From NCBI RefSeq assembly GCF_003591005.1, contig NZ_QYYD01000001.1, forward strand, positions 62,001 to 126,000: a stretch of 64,000 bases of DNA, read 5' to 3'. The stretch comes from Rhodopseudomonas palustris. Lineage in GTDB: Bacteria > Pseudomonadota > Alphaproteobacteria > Rhizobiales > Xanthobacteraceae. Shown here one piece after another: positions 30,628 through 40,308 of this stretch. A program made the position numbers and the translations under genes. How positions within the stretch are numbered: the stretch's first letter is position 1; each line of letters begins with the position of its first letter. The notes beneath the pieces are model-generated. The model was not told the DNA's origin, searched no databases, and saw only the letters and a list, made by a program, of their open reading frames with translations.

Positions 30628-31986
30628 CTACTCCGGCTTCGGCGTCTTGGCCCGTGCCTTCGCTTCGCGGAAGCGTTTGGCCCAGCCTTCGCGCAGCGTC
30701 TGGTCGTTGCGTTCGACCGCCAGCGCATCGTCCGGCACCGGCTTGGTGATGACCGAGCCCGAGCCGATATAGGCGCCCGCCCCGATCTTCACAGGAGCGA
30801 CCAGCGACGAGTTTGAACCGACGAAGGCGCCGGCGCCGATCTCGGTCTTGTGCTTGTTGAAGCCGTCGTAATTGCAGGTGATCGTGCCCGCCCCGATATT
30901 GGCGCCCGCGCCGATATGGGCATCACCAATATAGGTCAGATGATTGACCTTGGCGCCGGCGTCGATCTGCGCCGCTTTGGTCTCCACGAAATTGCCGATC
31001 TTGGCGCCGTCGCCCAGCGACGTGCCCGGCCGCAGCCGCGCATAGGGGCCGACGGACGCCTTGGCGCCGATGCTGGCGTCGACGATGTGCGAGAACGAAT
31101 GGATCACCGCACCATCGGCAATCCTGACCCCGGGGCCGATCACCACGAAGGGCTCGATCGTCACGTCCCGGCCGAAGGTCGTGTCGGCGGCAAGATGGAT
31201 CGTCTCGGGGGAGATCAGCGTGACGCCCGCAGTCATCGCGGCCTGACGCAGCCGGCTCTGCATCACTGCTTCGGCTTCGGCGAGCTGCGCCTTGGTGTTG
31301 ATGCCGCGGACTTCGTCCTCGTCGGTCTCGATCACGCTTGCGGTCAAGCCGCGCCCGCGGACCAGACCGACGGCGTCCGTGAGGTAGTACTCGCCCTTGT
31401 TGTTGGCATTGCCAATCTGGCCCAGCACGTCGAGCGCGATCTTGCCGTCAATCGCCATCACGCCGGCGTTGCACAGCGTAATTTTCCGCTCGTCGTCACT
31501 GGCATCGGCCTGCTCGCGGATCGCGGCGAGTTGGCCGCCCTCGACCACCAAGCGGCCATAGCCGGTCGGATCGGCCGCCCTAAAGCCCAGCACAACCAGC
31601 GACGCGTCTTGACGAAGCGGCTCACGCAGCCGCGCAAACGTCTCGGCGGAAATCAGCGGCGTATCGCCGAATGCGATCAGGAGATCGTCGGCACCTTTGG
31701 CAATGGCATCTTTGGCGGCCAGCACCGCATGCGCGGTGCCGAGCCGTTCGTGCTGCACGTAGATCTCCGCATCAGGACGCGAGCGCCTGACCTCGTCGGC
31801 GACCGCCTGATGGTCCGGGCCGATCACCACAGCGATCCGATTGCCCTCACCCTGCGGCGCCGCCGCCAGCACATGCGCCAGCAACGGACGGCCCGCCACC
31901 GGATGCAGCACCTTCGGCAGCGACGATCGCATCCGCGTGCCCTCGCCGGCCGCAAGCACGATCGTCAGGCTGGATCTCGTGGTCAT
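30628..31986 (-). CDS. glmU: Bifunctional GlmU (uridylyltransferase/acetyltransferase)
   Basis: GlmU acetylates glucosamine-1-phosphate and then transfers UMP to give UDP-GlcNAc for peptidoglycan and lipopolysaccharide. The N-terminal pyrophosphorylase has [20 protein letters not shown] (about residues 8-27). The C-terminal half is a left-handed beta-helix with hexapeptide repeats ([18 protein letters not shown], then [19 protein letters not shown]). The length of 452 residues is normal. I use the ATG at 31986; a TTG three codons upstream is possible. It lies upstream of glmS in the same direction. Confidence 0.97.
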   Translation of the reverse strand: MTTRSSLTIVLAAGEGTRMRSSLPKVLHPVAGRPLLAHVLAAAPQGEGNRIAVVIGPDHQAVADEVRRSRPDAEIYVQHERLGTAHAVLAAKDAIAKGADDLLIAFGDTPLISAETFARLREPLRQDASLVVLGFRAADPTGYGRLVVEGGQLAAIREQADASDDERKITLCNAGVMAIDGKIALDVLGQIGNANNKGEYYLTDAVGLVRGRGLTASVIETDEDEVRGINTKAQLAEAEAVMQSRLRQAAMTAGVTLISPETIHLAADTTFGRDVTIEPFVVIGPGVRIADGAVIHSFSHIVDASIGAKASVGPYARLRPGTSLGDGAKIGNFVETKAAQIDAGAKVNHLTYIGDAHIGAGANIGAGTITCNYDGFNKHKTEIGAGAFVGSNSSLVAPVKIGAGAYIGSGSVITKPVPDDALAVERNDQTLREGWAKRFREAKARAKTPKPE

Positions 31987-32155
31987 GGCAAACAATCCCG
32001 TCAGCTCGATGTGCCGCCCTCATAATGGGTTTTGCGCCGGAGGGGAAACGGCTTTCCGGCCGCCAAAGTGACGCCTGGGCGACTGCGGCGGAACATTTCC
32101 CTGATAATGTTGGGGTCGTGATTCGCGTATGCGACAGGGGTTTCAGGCGTTCGGA

Positions 32156-33445
32156 ATGGCGAGGAAGAGCGACGATCTGGCGGACAGTTTCGCGACCGAC
32201 GAACCAAGCGGTTGGATGACGCGTCTGCTGGCGGACGAAGAGGAACTCGACGGACGCGCCAAGTGGCGACTGGCGTTTTGGGCGGCGGGGTCGCTCGGCG
32301 CACTGGTGATCGCCATCCTGGCCAGCCAGGCCTCGATCGAGCGCCGCCGCGATCAAGTCGCTGCCGCCGATCTGGCGCGGCAATCGCAGCAGATCCAGCG
32401 CCTGGCCAAAGAGAGCCAGCACGAAGCGACCCGCCTCGCCGCTGCGATCGACACGCTGAATGCCGACCGCGACCGGCTTTATGCTCGGCTCGGCTCGCTC
32501 GAGCAGGGCCTGGACTCCGTGACAGGCTCGATCGCCAAGGCACAGGCCTCGACCAAAGCGCAGGCCGCGGCCGACAAGGCGCTGGCCGCGTTGCTGCCGG
32601 AGATCCCCGTCAAGGAAGCCGCGCCACCAGTCGCCGGCGTCGAGTCCAAAGCAGCCGCTCCGCAATCCGCCGCGCACGCGCCGGTGATGCCTGCGCCTGC
32701 AAAGCGCGCCGCCGAGTCGGCTCCACCCACCGCTGCGGCAGAGCCATCTCTGCCAAGCGCAGCATCCACGCCTGCTGCTGCGCAGGCCGTCGCGCCTCAA
32801 CCGACACCGGATCCCGCGGCATCCAAGCCTGAACCGACCCGGTCCGAGCGACCCGCGCCGGGGGCCATCGCCTCGATGCCGCCCCCCGGCCAACCCCTGA
32901 TGGCATCGCGCTCGGTACTGGCGCCGCCAGACGCTGGCGCCAGCAAACTGAGCGCGCCCGCAAGCCTCGCCGCCGTGGCGGCGCCCGCCGCTGTGCCGGA
33001 GGCCGAGGCGTCGGAGGACACGCCGGTCGCGGTGCCGCGGACGTCCTTCGGTGTCGACCTCGGCGGTGCCAACTCGGTTGAGGGCCTGCGCACCCTGTGG
33101 CGTCGCATGACGAAGACGCACAAAGCCCTCGGCGAACTGCGGCCGATCATCATGGTCAAGGAAAACGTCAGCGGCGGGCAATTCCGCCTTGTGGCCGGGC
33201 CGTTCGACGATGCCGCCGAGGCGGCGAAGCTGTGCGTCACGCTGGGCGCTGATCGAGGCTGCGAGACGACGGTATTCGACGGCCAGCGCCTGCCGCTGGC
33301 GTCGACCGCGCCGCCGCCGCGTCAGCCGCGCAAACGGCAGCCGAACGTGACGGCCGCCCCGGCGGAGCCGCCGCCTGCGACAGAGCAACCCCCGCCGCCG
33401 CAGCCCAAGCCGAGCCCGCTGTCGTCGATCCTCGGCATCCGCTGA
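32156..33445 (+). CDS. Membrane-anchored coiled-coil protein with SPOR-like C-terminus
   Basis: This protein of about 429 residues has one membrane helix (LAFWAAGSLGALVIAILASQ, about residues 40-59), then a coiled-coil (RDQVAAADLARQSQQIQRLA onward to about residue 130). A long Ala/Pro-rich linker follows to about residue 290, then a compact domain, about residues 300-390, with SVEGLRTLWRRM and GGQFRLVAGPFDDAAEAAKL. That last part looks like a SPOR-type fold, which in other proteins binds denuded peptidoglycan at the division site. A Pro-rich tail ends the protein. The cell-division role is inference. The start may also be the ATG at 32129. Confidence 0.75.
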   Translation: MARKSDDLADSFATDEPSGWMTRLLADEEELDGRAKWRLAFWAAGSLGALVIAILASQASIERRRDQVAAADLARQSQQIQRLAKESQHEATRLAAAIDTLNADRDRLYARLGSLEQGLDSVTGSIAKAQASTKAQAAADKALAALLPEIPVKEAAPPVAGVESKAAAPQSAAHAPVMPAPAKRAAESAPPTAAAEPSLPSAASTPAAAQAVAPQPTPDPAASKPEPTRSERPAPGAIASMPPPGQPLMASRSVLAPPDAGASKLSAPASLAAVAAPAAVPEAEASEDTPVAVPRTSFGVDLGGANSVEGLRTLWRRMTKTHKALGELRPIIMVKENVSGGQFRLVAGPFDDAAEAAKLCVTLGADRGCETTVFDGQRLPLASTAPPPRQPRKRQPNVTAAPAEPPPATEQPPPPQPKPSPLSSILGIR

Positions 33446-33509
33446 CGACAGCCGAGTTGCTCCATCCTGCCGGGTTGTTCGCAACCGCAAACCACCGCAT
33501 AATCGCGCC

Positions 33510-33890
33510 ATGAAGAAAGAACCCTTCCGTCTCTCCCCGTATCAGGTGCAATGGCTGCTGGTGGTCGGTTTCGTCACCGTCGGCTACGCGCTGTATCTGC
33601 GCTATCTGGCGATCGAACTCTCGACGGTTGCGCTGGCCTGCGACGCCGGTCAGCAGTCGATGCTGTGTACGACGCGGTTGCTGATGACCTATCTGTTCCG
33701 CAATTCGGTGTTCGGGATCGCGGCGCTGGTAATCGCCGTGCTGCACGTCATCCGGCCGTCGATCGTGCTGCTGACCGCCGGCCTGATCGCCGCCGGCCTC
33801 GGCATCGTGCTTTACAATATCGGCCTTTCGGGAATCGCGATCGGGCTGCTTATTTTGGGCTTTGCGCGCCCCGCGCCTGCCACAGCGTGA
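33510..33890 (+). CDS. Small polytopic membrane protein (hypothetical)
   Basis: This 126-residue protein is mostly membrane: about four hydrophobic helices (WLLVVGFVTVGYALYLRYL, the LLMTYLFRNSVFGIAALVIA region, SIVLLTAGLIAAGLGIVLY and GIAIGLLILGFA). Two cysteines lie between the first and second helices (LACDAGQQSMLCTT), a spacing that could allow a disulfide, as in some small redox-active membrane proteins; this is speculative. I recognise no named family. Its last 41 bp overlap the end of the convergent GH17-type gene. Confidence 0.7.
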   Translation: MKKEPFRLSPYQVQWLLVVGFVTVGYALYLRYLAIELSTVALACDAGQQSMLCTTRLLMTYLFRNSVFGIAALVIAVLHVIRPSIVLLTAGLIAAGLGIVLYNIGLSGIAIGLLILGFARPAPATA

Positions 33891-35544
33891 TCGCCAGCAT
33901 CGCATAGACCGCGCAGGTCCACAGCGACTGCCAATTCTTCGGTCCCTCGTTGAACAGCGTGTAGACCGTCGACACCACGAATATTCCGGCAAACACCGCT
34001 TCGGCGATCGGCCGCGCGCCCTGCGTCGGCCGATTGAGCAGCATCAGCAGAAACAGCGGCAGCACCGCCATCGTCAGCGAGGCGAACGGGAAGTCGCGGT
34101 ATCGCGGATCGAAGGTGAAGCCGAGTGCCGTTTGGGCACCGATCAGTACCGTCACGACCATCGCCAGCCCGAGCCCATAGGTCAAAACCGAGCGGTCGCG
34201 CATCTCGCGTGGGCCGAACATTGCCAGGAAGGTCGGCGCCGGCCGCCCCACCATCAGCGCATATGCGGCGAAGATCGGCGTCAGCACACCACTCGCCAGC
34301 AGTAAGCCCCACTGCAGCCAGCGGCCCCAGCCGTAGCTTTCGACCAGCATCTTGTCGACCGCGATGCCGAGCAGCACGCCGGCCGCCGTCGCCGTTGCGC
34401 CGACCGCCAGCCACGATACCAGCCGCGGCGCCCACGGCTTGCGACGCAGCGACAGCATCGCGGTAGCGAACACCAAAATGCTCAGCCCCATGCCGGCCGC
34501 CATCGACAGCTTCCATTGCGGGAAGTTGCTGATCGGCACGCCGGCCGGATATTTCAGCGCGCGATTGTCGGCATCGATCAGCCCCCAAAAGCCGCCGACC
34601 GTGCCTTCGAGGTCGCGCTTCCAAGGCTGATCGTAGGCTTCGATCAGATTGACGCGGAAGTTCTCGAGCTTGGCGAGCTGCAGGATTTCCGACACCACCC
34701 GCGCCTGGTTGGCACGCGACGGCAGCGCGCCCTCACGCATCCGCCCGGCGCTCGGCCAGCCGGTCTCGCCTATCAGGATCTCCTTGCCGGGGAACGCGAC
34801 GCCGACACGCTTGCGGATCTGGTCGACATGCGCGGCGGCATTGCGGGCGCGAACCGGGATGTCCTCCCAATACGGCAGGATGTGAATCGTGACGAAGTCG
34901 ACCGCGTCATAAATCTCGCGATTGCGCAGCCAGTACTCCCAGACGTCGGCGTAGGTCACCGGCGTCTTCACCTGAGACTTCACCAGCCGGATCGTCGCGG
35001 CGAGATCGCCGACGGTCAGTTCACCGCGCAGCAGCACTTCGTTGCCGACGATCAGCGCCGTGATGACATCCGGGTAGTCCTTGGCGAGTGCCACCGCCCC
35101 GGCGATCTGCGCGAGGTTCTTGGCACGCTCGTTGCCGAGCCAGATGCCTTGCATGACCTTGAGCCCGACCCGGCCGGCGATCGCAGGTAGCTGCTCGAGA
35201 CCATTGTCGATCGAATAGGTCCGCACACATTTCGAGATCTTGGCGAGCTGGACCATGTCCTGCTCGATCTGCTCGGCGGGGATTCGCGTGGTCGGATCGA
35301 GCGGCGTCTGAGCGCCGCGGAACGGCGCATAGGACACGCATTCGAGCTTGGCGCTCGGATCGATCGGGGCGCGGGACAGCGTGACCGGCGTGGCGATCCA
35401 CCACCAGACGCCGAAGATGATGCCGAGAGATATCGGGAGAAGCGCCAGCGGCGTGCGAAAAGAAATTGGTTCCGTCCTCCAGAAGGACCGTCGATTACCC
35501 GCTCGCAGCCGATCTGCCAAGACCATAAGAGGACGCACGATCAT
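33850..35544 (-). CDS. ndvC: GH17-type beta-1,3-glucan protein, NdvC-like
   Basis: This 564-residue protein has an N-terminal membrane anchor, a glycoside hydrolase family 17-like domain (about residues 65-320) and seven or more C-terminal membrane helices. GH17 hallmarks are visible: SYAPF near the start, the acid/base Glu in IVGNEVLLRG and the nucleophile Glu in IGETGWPSAG. Bradyrhizobium NdvC, required for beta-1,6 linkage of cyclic beta-glucans, has this architecture, and the neighbouring NdvB-like gene supports the call. Orientation is divergent from ndvD/ndvB. It probably acts on periplasmic glucan as a transglycosylase. Confidence 0.8.
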   Translation of the reverse strand: MIVRPLMVLADRLRAGNRRSFWRTEPISFRTPLALLPISLGIIFGVWWWIATPVTLSRAPIDPSAKLECVSYAPFRGAQTPLDPTTRIPAEQIEQDMVQLAKISKCVRTYSIDNGLEQLPAIAGRVGLKVMQGIWLGNERAKNLAQIAGAVALAKDYPDVITALIVGNEVLLRGELTVGDLAATIRLVKSQVKTPVTYADVWEYWLRNREIYDAVDFVTIHILPYWEDIPVRARNAAAHVDQIRKRVGVAFPGKEILIGETGWPSAGRMREGALPSRANQARVVSEILQLAKLENFRVNLIEAYDQPWKRDLEGTVGGFWGLIDADNRALKYPAGVPISNFPQWKLSMAAGMGLSILVFATAMLSLRRKPWAPRLVSWLAVGATATAAGVLLGIAVDKMLVESYGWGRWLQWGLLLASGVLTPIFAAYALMVGRPAPTFLAMFGPREMRDRSVLTYGLGLAMVVTVLIGAQTALGFTFDPRYRDFPFASLTMAVLPLFLLMLLNRPTQGARPIAEAVFAGIFVVSTVYTLFNEGPKNWQSLWTCAVYAMLAITLWQARGAQSPK

Positions 35545-35757
35545 ATGCGACCCCGCGCGTCGTTGGAATGAACGCGCATTAAGCTACATGAATTCGTCGC
35601 CATCTCGGCTCTGCTCAATTGTCATTGCTGGACAAATCCTGAAATGTCCGTCATGGGAATCGTGCAGGGTCACGCCGCAACGGCGAGGACTTTAAGTGGC
35701 ATCGGGTGGATGGGGACCGACGCCGCCGATGGCCCGGCCAACCAGATCGGGGACGCT

Positions 35758-36372
35758 ATGCGACGAGTAATCCTTGAGTTCCAGAACGCGCTGTTGCGTG
35801 GCCTGGCCGCGACCGGACTTGCCCTGCTGATCGGCATCGGCGGCGCGATCGCCCAGAGCGGCGATCTGCGCGCTCAGGATCAGAATGCCAAACAACCGGC
35901 GAACGCCAATCAGCCAGCGCAGGCCCCCGCCGATGCGCTCAAGGAAAGTCAGCGCAAGACCGACGAGTTCGCCGAGGCCGCGCAGGCGATCAACGGCCCG
36001 GCTGGCAATCCGGAATGCGTCTGGCTCGGCCGCCGCGTCGTGGTGCTGATGTGGCGTGACGACCTCGACACCGCCTTCCGCCACCTCGATCTGTACGACC
36101 GCTTCGGCTGCCCGACCGGCCACATCCAGGCGGCTTTCCGCTGCCTCGTGCGCTCCGGCCCGATCGACCCGAAGGTGCCGGAAGGTCTGAGCGGCCGCGT
36201 CCACGCCTGCTGGATCAATCCGAGCGCTCAGCCGCAGCCCGCTGCCGCCACCGCCGCGCCGGCAGCGCCTTCCGGCAAGCCGGCTACTCCGCAGCCGCAG
36301 CCGACGACGCCTTCGCCCGCTCCGGCGACACCGGCGCCCGCGCCGACTCCCGCACCCGCGCCGGCCAAATAA
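35758..36372 (+). CDS. ndvD: Secreted cyclic beta-glucan biosynthesis protein, NdvD-like
   Basis: This 204-residue protein has a signal peptide (LRGLAATGLALLIGIGGAIA, cleaved near AQS), a small central domain of about 110 residues and a Pro/Ala-rich tail. The central domain has NPECVWLGRRVVVLMWRDDL and DRFGCPTGHIQAAFRCLVR with three conserved-looking Cys residues. The place between NdvC-like and NdvB-like genes and the small exported design match NdvD of Bradyrhizobium, which is needed for cyclic beta-1,3/1,6-glucan synthesis. The ATG at 35758 is chosen to give the signal peptide; a longer frame exists upstream. The biochemical role of NdvD is unknown. Confidence 0.6.
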   Translation: MRRVILEFQNALLRGLAATGLALLIGIGGAIAQSGDLRAQDQNAKQPANANQPAQAPADALKESQRKTDEFAEAAQAINGPAGNPECVWLGRRVVVLMWRDDLDTAFRHLDLYDRFGCPTGHIQAAFRCLVRSGPIDPKVPEGLSGRVHACWINPSAQPQPAAATAAPAAPSGKPATPQPQPTTPSPAPATPAPAPTPAPAPAK

Positions 36373-36374
36373 GC

Positions 36375-36394
36375 AGGCGCTCTCCGGAGCGCCT
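36375..36394 (+). terminator. Hairpin after ndvD
   Basis: AGGCGCTC-TCCG-GAGCGCCT is a perfect 8-bp stem two bases after the ndvD stop. It lacks a clear T-run (TCCAAATCTTT follows), so termination may be partial and allow read-through toward ndvB. Confidence 0.5.
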
Positions 36395-36560
36395 CCAAAT
36401 CTTTGCGGTTTGGCATCAAAACCGCCCTCAAATCGCCACGGCGACATATGAATTGATCGCCGTCGGGGCCGAGCTTTATGCTTGAGTTGCTGCCGCTTTG
36501 GTCGGACCTCGGGGACGGGTCCGCAGACCAGCCATCAGGGCCCCGTATGGTTTAGTTGCG

Positions 36561-39248
36561 ATGCGCGTCGTCGTCGCCGTTCTGCTGTTCGTCACTGCTG
36601 CTCACGCCGGTCTCTGGGGTCTGCTCCGAGACAAACAACAAGCCCCCGACTTCTCCGGCATCCTGCCGAGCGTGTCCTACGCGCCGTACGAGGGCTCCGG
36701 CCATCCGGACGTCGACAACTTCCCGACCGCCGAGCGGATCCGCTCCGACCTCAAGACGCTGGCGCCGCTGACCCGCGCCATCCGTCTGTATTCGTCGACC
36801 GGCGGCCAAGAATTGGTCCCCCCGATCGCTAACGAGGTCGGCCTCAAGGTGATGGTCGGCGCCTGGATCGACAAGTTCACCGACCGCAACGAACGCGAAA
36901 TGCAGGCGGCCGTCGAGCTCGCCAAGCGCAACAGCAACGTCAACGGCATCGTGGTCGGCAACGAAACCATCTACCGCGCCGATCAAAAGGTCGAAGACCT
37001 GATCAAGCTGATCCAGCGGGTGAAGAGCCAGGTCAACGTCCCGGTCACCACCGGCGAGATCTGGAACATTTGGCTGGAGAATCCCGAGCTCGCCTCCTCG
37101 GTCGACTTCATCGCCGCGCACATCCTACCCTATTGGGAAGGCTTCTCGGACAAGCAGGCGGTCGACCAGGCGCTGATCATCTATCAGAAGCTGCGCGATG
37201 CTTTCCCGGGCAAGCGCATCGTCATCGCCGAGTTCGGCTGGCCGAGCTCCGGCTACAATCTCAAGGCCGCGGTGCCCGGCCCGTTCGAACAGGCGGTCAC
37301 GCTGCGCAACTTCGTCAGCCGCGCCGAAGCGATCGGGATGGAGTACAACATCGTCGAGGCGATCGATCAGCCCTGGAAATACTTCGAAGGCGGCGTCGGT
37401 CCGTATTGGGGCATCCTCAACGCCTCGCGGCAGCCGAAATTCGCCTGGACAGGCCCGGTGGTCGACCCGGCCTACTGGAAGCTGGCCGGCATCGCGCTGC
37501 TGGTCGGCATCCTGCTGTCGCTGCCGATTCTGCAGCTCGCCGCCCCAACGGTGATGCAGACCGCGCTATTGTCCGCTGCCGCACACGGCGTCGGCGCCTG
37601 GGCCGCGACCGTGTTCTCGTTCTGGGCGGGGCATTACTTCGTGTTCGGCTCGGCTTTCGCTCTGACGCTCGGCATAATCCTGCTGACGCCGCTGGTGATC
37701 ATCGCGCTGGCCCGGATCGAGGAGATCGCCGCGGTCGCGTTCGGCCGCAAGCCGCGCCGGCTGATCACCCGCGCGCTAACCAATGCGCAGCAGGCCAAGC
37801 TTAAGGCCGACGGCACGACGCATGCTCCGAAGGTGTCGATCCACGTCCCGGCCTATTTCGAACCGCCGGAGATGCTGAAGCAGACGCTGGATGCGCTGGC
37901 ACGGCTCGACTATCCGAATTTCGAAGTCGTGGTGATCATCAACAACACCCCCGACCCGGCCTTCACCCGGCCGATCCAGGACCATTGCCGCGAACTCGGC
38001 GAGCGCTTCAAATTCATCAACGCCGAGAAGGTGCAAGGCTTCAAGGCCGGCGCGCTGCGGATCGCGATGGAACGCACCGCGGTCGACGCCGAGATCATCG
38101 GCATCATCGACGCCGACTACGTCGTCACGCCCGACTGGCTGAAGGACCTCGTCCCGGCGTTCGACGATCCGCGTGTCGGCCTGGTGCAGGCGCCGCAGGA
38201 GCATCGCGACGGCGACCGCTCGCTGATGCACTACATCATGAACGGCGAGTATGCCGGCTTCTTCGACATCGGCATGGTCCAGCGCAACGAATATAACGGC
38301 ATCATCGTGCACGGCACGATGTGCCTGATTCGCCGCGCCGCGATGGACATGGCCGGCGGCTGGTCGAGCGACACCATCTGCGAGGACTCAGATCTCGGCC
38401 TCGAGATCATGGAGCACGGCTGGCTCACCCACTACACCAACACGCGCTATGGCTTCGGCCTGCTGCCAGACACCTACGAGGCGTTCAAGAAGCAGCGCCA
38501 TCGCTGGGCCTATGGCGGCTTCCAGATCATCAAGAAGCACTGGCGCCGTTTTCTGCCCGGCAACAGCCGGCTGTCGCAGGACCAGCGGCGCGAGTTCGGG
38601 CTCGGATGGCTGAACTGGCTGGGCGCCGAGAGCCTCGGCGTGGTGGTGGCGATCCTCAATCTGATCTGGGTGCCGATCGTCGCCTTCGCCGACATCGCCA
38701 TCCCGGACCGCATCCTGACGCTGCCGATCATCGCCTCGTTCATCGTCACGCTGGCGCACTTTTTGACGCTGTATCGGCTGCGGGTGAAGATCAACGTCTG
38801 GCAGATGCTGGGGGCGATGATCGCCGCGATGTCGGTGCAATGGACGGTGTGCCGCGCCGTCGCCCAGGGCCTGATCACCGAGCACCTCGCCTTTAATCGC
38901 ACCTCCAAGGGCGGCCTGACGATGATGTCGGTCGAGTTCCAGGCGTTCTGGGAGGCGGTGATCGGCGTGCTGCTGCTGATCGGCGCCGGCGTGCTGGTGG
39001 CGTCCAACAGCTTCCGGCAGATCACCGAGATCTACATCTTCGCCGGCGTGCTGGTGTTGCAGAGCCTGCCGTTCCTGGCCGCAGTCGCGATCGCCATCCT
39101 GGAGAACTCGCGAATCAACGCGTTTCAGTGGTGGACCGCCACCCGCATCCGCACCGCCGAATTGATCGGCCTGCGTCCGGTCACCCTGCCCCCGGCTATC
39201 CCGGCGCGGCAGAAGGTCGCCCAGGAGATCCACACCGACGCGGCGTGA
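36561..39248 (+). CDS. ndvB: NdvB-like GH17-glycosyltransferase family 2 fusion
   Basis: This 895-residue inner-membrane enzyme matches the cyclic beta-1,3-glucan synthase NdvB of Bradyrhizobium. An N-terminal signal/anchor comes before a periplasmic GH17 domain with both catalytic Glu residues (VVGNETIYR, Glu 135; IAEFGWPSSG, Glu 224). Membrane helices at about 308-390 lead into a cytoplasmic GT2 domain with IIDADYV, CEDSDLGLEIM and the KQRHRWAYGG motif. Five C-terminal helices complete the channel part. GT2 would make the beta-1,3 chain and GH17 could cyclise or branch it. The ATG at 36561 is used. The GH17 half is paralogous to the NdvC-like gene. Confidence 0.85.
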   Translation: MRVVVAVLLFVTAAHAGLWGLLRDKQQAPDFSGILPSVSYAPYEGSGHPDVDNFPTAERIRSDLKTLAPLTRAIRLYSSTGGQELVPPIANEVGLKVMVGAWIDKFTDRNEREMQAAVELAKRNSNVNGIVVGNETIYRADQKVEDLIKLIQRVKSQVNVPVTTGEIWNIWLENPELASSVDFIAAHILPYWEGFSDKQAVDQALIIYQKLRDAFPGKRIVIAEFGWPSSGYNLKAAVPGPFEQAVTLRNFVSRAEAIGMEYNIVEAIDQPWKYFEGGVGPYWGILNASRQPKFAWTGPVVDPAYWKLAGIALLVGILLSLPILQLAAPTVMQTALLSAAAHGVGAWAATVFSFWAGHYFVFGSAFALTLGIILLTPLVIIALARIEEIAAVAFGRKPRRLITRALTNAQQAKLKADGTTHAPKVSIHVPAYFEPPEMLKQTLDALARLDYPNFEVVVIINNTPDPAFTRPIQDHCRELGERFKFINAEKVQGFKAGALRIAMERTAVDAEIIGIIDADYVVTPDWLKDLVPAFDDPRVGLVQAPQEHRDGDRSLMHYIMNGEYAGFFDIGMVQRNEYNGIIVHGTMCLIRRAAMDMAGGWSSDTICEDSDLGLEIMEHGWLTHYTNTRYGFGLLPDTYEAFKKQRHRWAYGGFQIIKKHWRRFLPGNSRLSQDQRREFGLGWLNWLGAESLGVVVAILNLIWVPIVAFADIAIPDRILTLPIIASFIVTLAHFLTLYRLRVKINVWQMLGAMIAAMSVQWTVCRAVAQGLITEHLAFNRTSKGGLTMMSVEFQAFWEAVIGVLLLIGAGVLVASNSFRQITEIYIFAGVLVLQSLPFLAAVAIAILENSRINAFQWWTATRIRTAELIGLRPVTLPPAIPARQKVAQEIHTDAA

Positions 39249-39283
39249 AGCGGCGCCGTTCGGCAGCGGACCTCTCACCCCCT

Positions 39284-39317
39284 CATGTCCGGGTTTGTCC
39301 CGGCCAACCACGCCTTG
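39284..39317. repeat. Solitary arm of the type A dispersed repeat
   Basis: CATGTCCGGGTTTGTCCCGG followed by CCAACCACGCCTT closely resembles one arm of the long inverted repeat at 21083-21178. The opposite arm is missing here. The rest of the 39249-39481 gap before tRNA-Lys shows no gene. Confidence 0.55.
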
Positions 39318-39481
39318 AGCACCTCAACGCCTTCAGCGCCGGTTTTCCGCCGCTGGCGCGCCACATCAGGATCGCCGCGCAAATCCCTGTGTAAACGAGC
39401 CAATCGCCCACAAACACGGAACCGCCGGCGCTCCCGGCCTATTGACCCCAGCGCCCTCGCCCCCTACACAGCCCCCCACGT

Positions 39482-39557
39482 GAGCGCGTAGCTCAGCCGG
39501 TAGAGCACGTGACTTTTAATCATGGGGTCGAGGGTTCGAGTCCCTCCGCGCTCACCA
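39482..39557 (+). tRNA. tRNA-Lys (anticodon UUU)
   Basis: This is a 76-base tRNA with encoded CCA. The acceptor stem GAGCGCG pairs with CGCGCTC. The D-arm region is TAGCTCAGCCGGTAGAGCA, the anticodon loop CTTTTAA holds anticodon TTT, and the T-arm is GAGGGTTCGAGTCCCTC. The AAA-reading anticodon gives lysine. I saw no second copy of its 3' end nearby, so there is no sign of an integrated element at this tRNA. Confidence 0.98.
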
Positions 39558-39725
39558 TGCAATCCGTTTCAGAGTTGTCCGCGGAGCACCGGCTCTCCCG
39601 CCGAATTGTCTCGCAGCACGGACGCGGCGCCGCCTCGCCGGCCGCACAAGCTTCCTTCTGACACATCGCTTTCAGCCGGCATCATCGCCATCTCCACGGT
39701 CTGAGATGATGAGCGGAGGTTACGC

Positions 39726-39971
39726 GTGCTTTGGGGTCTCCTGGCCATCCTTGTGGTCGCCGGCATCGCGGCGATCGTCAATGACGGCGTCTACTCCGGC
39801 AGCCTGTTCGAGTCGGACATGCTGATCCGCAGCGCGGTGCTGATGGCGCTGGCGCTGTTCATCGGGCGCGGCCTGTTGCGGCGCGGAGCGCCGGCGAAAT
39901 GGCTGAAGCATGGGGCGATCTGGCTGGCGATCGCGCTCGGCATCGCACTGCTGTATCGTTGGAGCCAATAG
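39726..39971 (+). CDS. Small membrane protein (81 aa, hypothetical)
   Basis: This short protein starts at GTG 39726, with a strong ribosome site (GGAGG, 6 bp upstream) deciding the start. Three hydrophobic segments are visible: the N-terminal WGLLAILVVAGIAAIV, the middle LIRSAVLMALALFIGRGLL and the C-terminal GAIWLAIALGIALLY. No motif or family is recognised. It is alone between tRNA-Lys and the polycysteine leader region. Confidence 0.65.
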   Translation: MLWGLLAILVVAGIAAIVNDGVYSGSLFESDMLIRSAVLMALALFIGRGLLRRGAPAKWLKHGAIWLAIALGIALLYRWSQ

Positions 39972-40308
39972 ACCAGCTCGATGGCTGATTGAAACGATCC
40001 GCACCTTCCGCAACTGAGCTCGCATTCTGAGACGCCCAGATGCGACACACTCTTAGTTGCACGGCAGCACATTTTCCTCATCGGCGCATCCGCCTCGCAC
40101 GCGCCGTTTCGCCGTCAAACGCGCGCGGGGCAAATCGACCTTATTTTTCCGCACGCGTTGACTTGATGTCCGGCTCTGGCAGAGTTTGCCTCGTTCGATC
40201 TCGTTTGAGGTCGGATCGCGGGATTTGACGGAGCAGCTTGCGCCGCGGGTTTAATCGCTAAAGCGCCACGACATGGTCGTGGGCTCCTTATTACTTGGAG
40301 AACGACAC
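39972..40308. other. Gene-free stretch before the polycysteine leader
   Basis: I see no credible gene in these 337 bases. A TTGACT hexamer at 40158-40163 could be the -35 of a promoter for the leader peptide, but I cannot place a good -10 at the right distance. The ribosome site of the leader ORF (TTGGAG) ends at 40300. Confidence 0.4.

Noticed and set aside
39482-39557. tRNA-Lys as an integration site for a genomic island
   Set aside because: No duplicate of the tRNA 3' end, integrase or mobility gene is seen in the following 24 kb.
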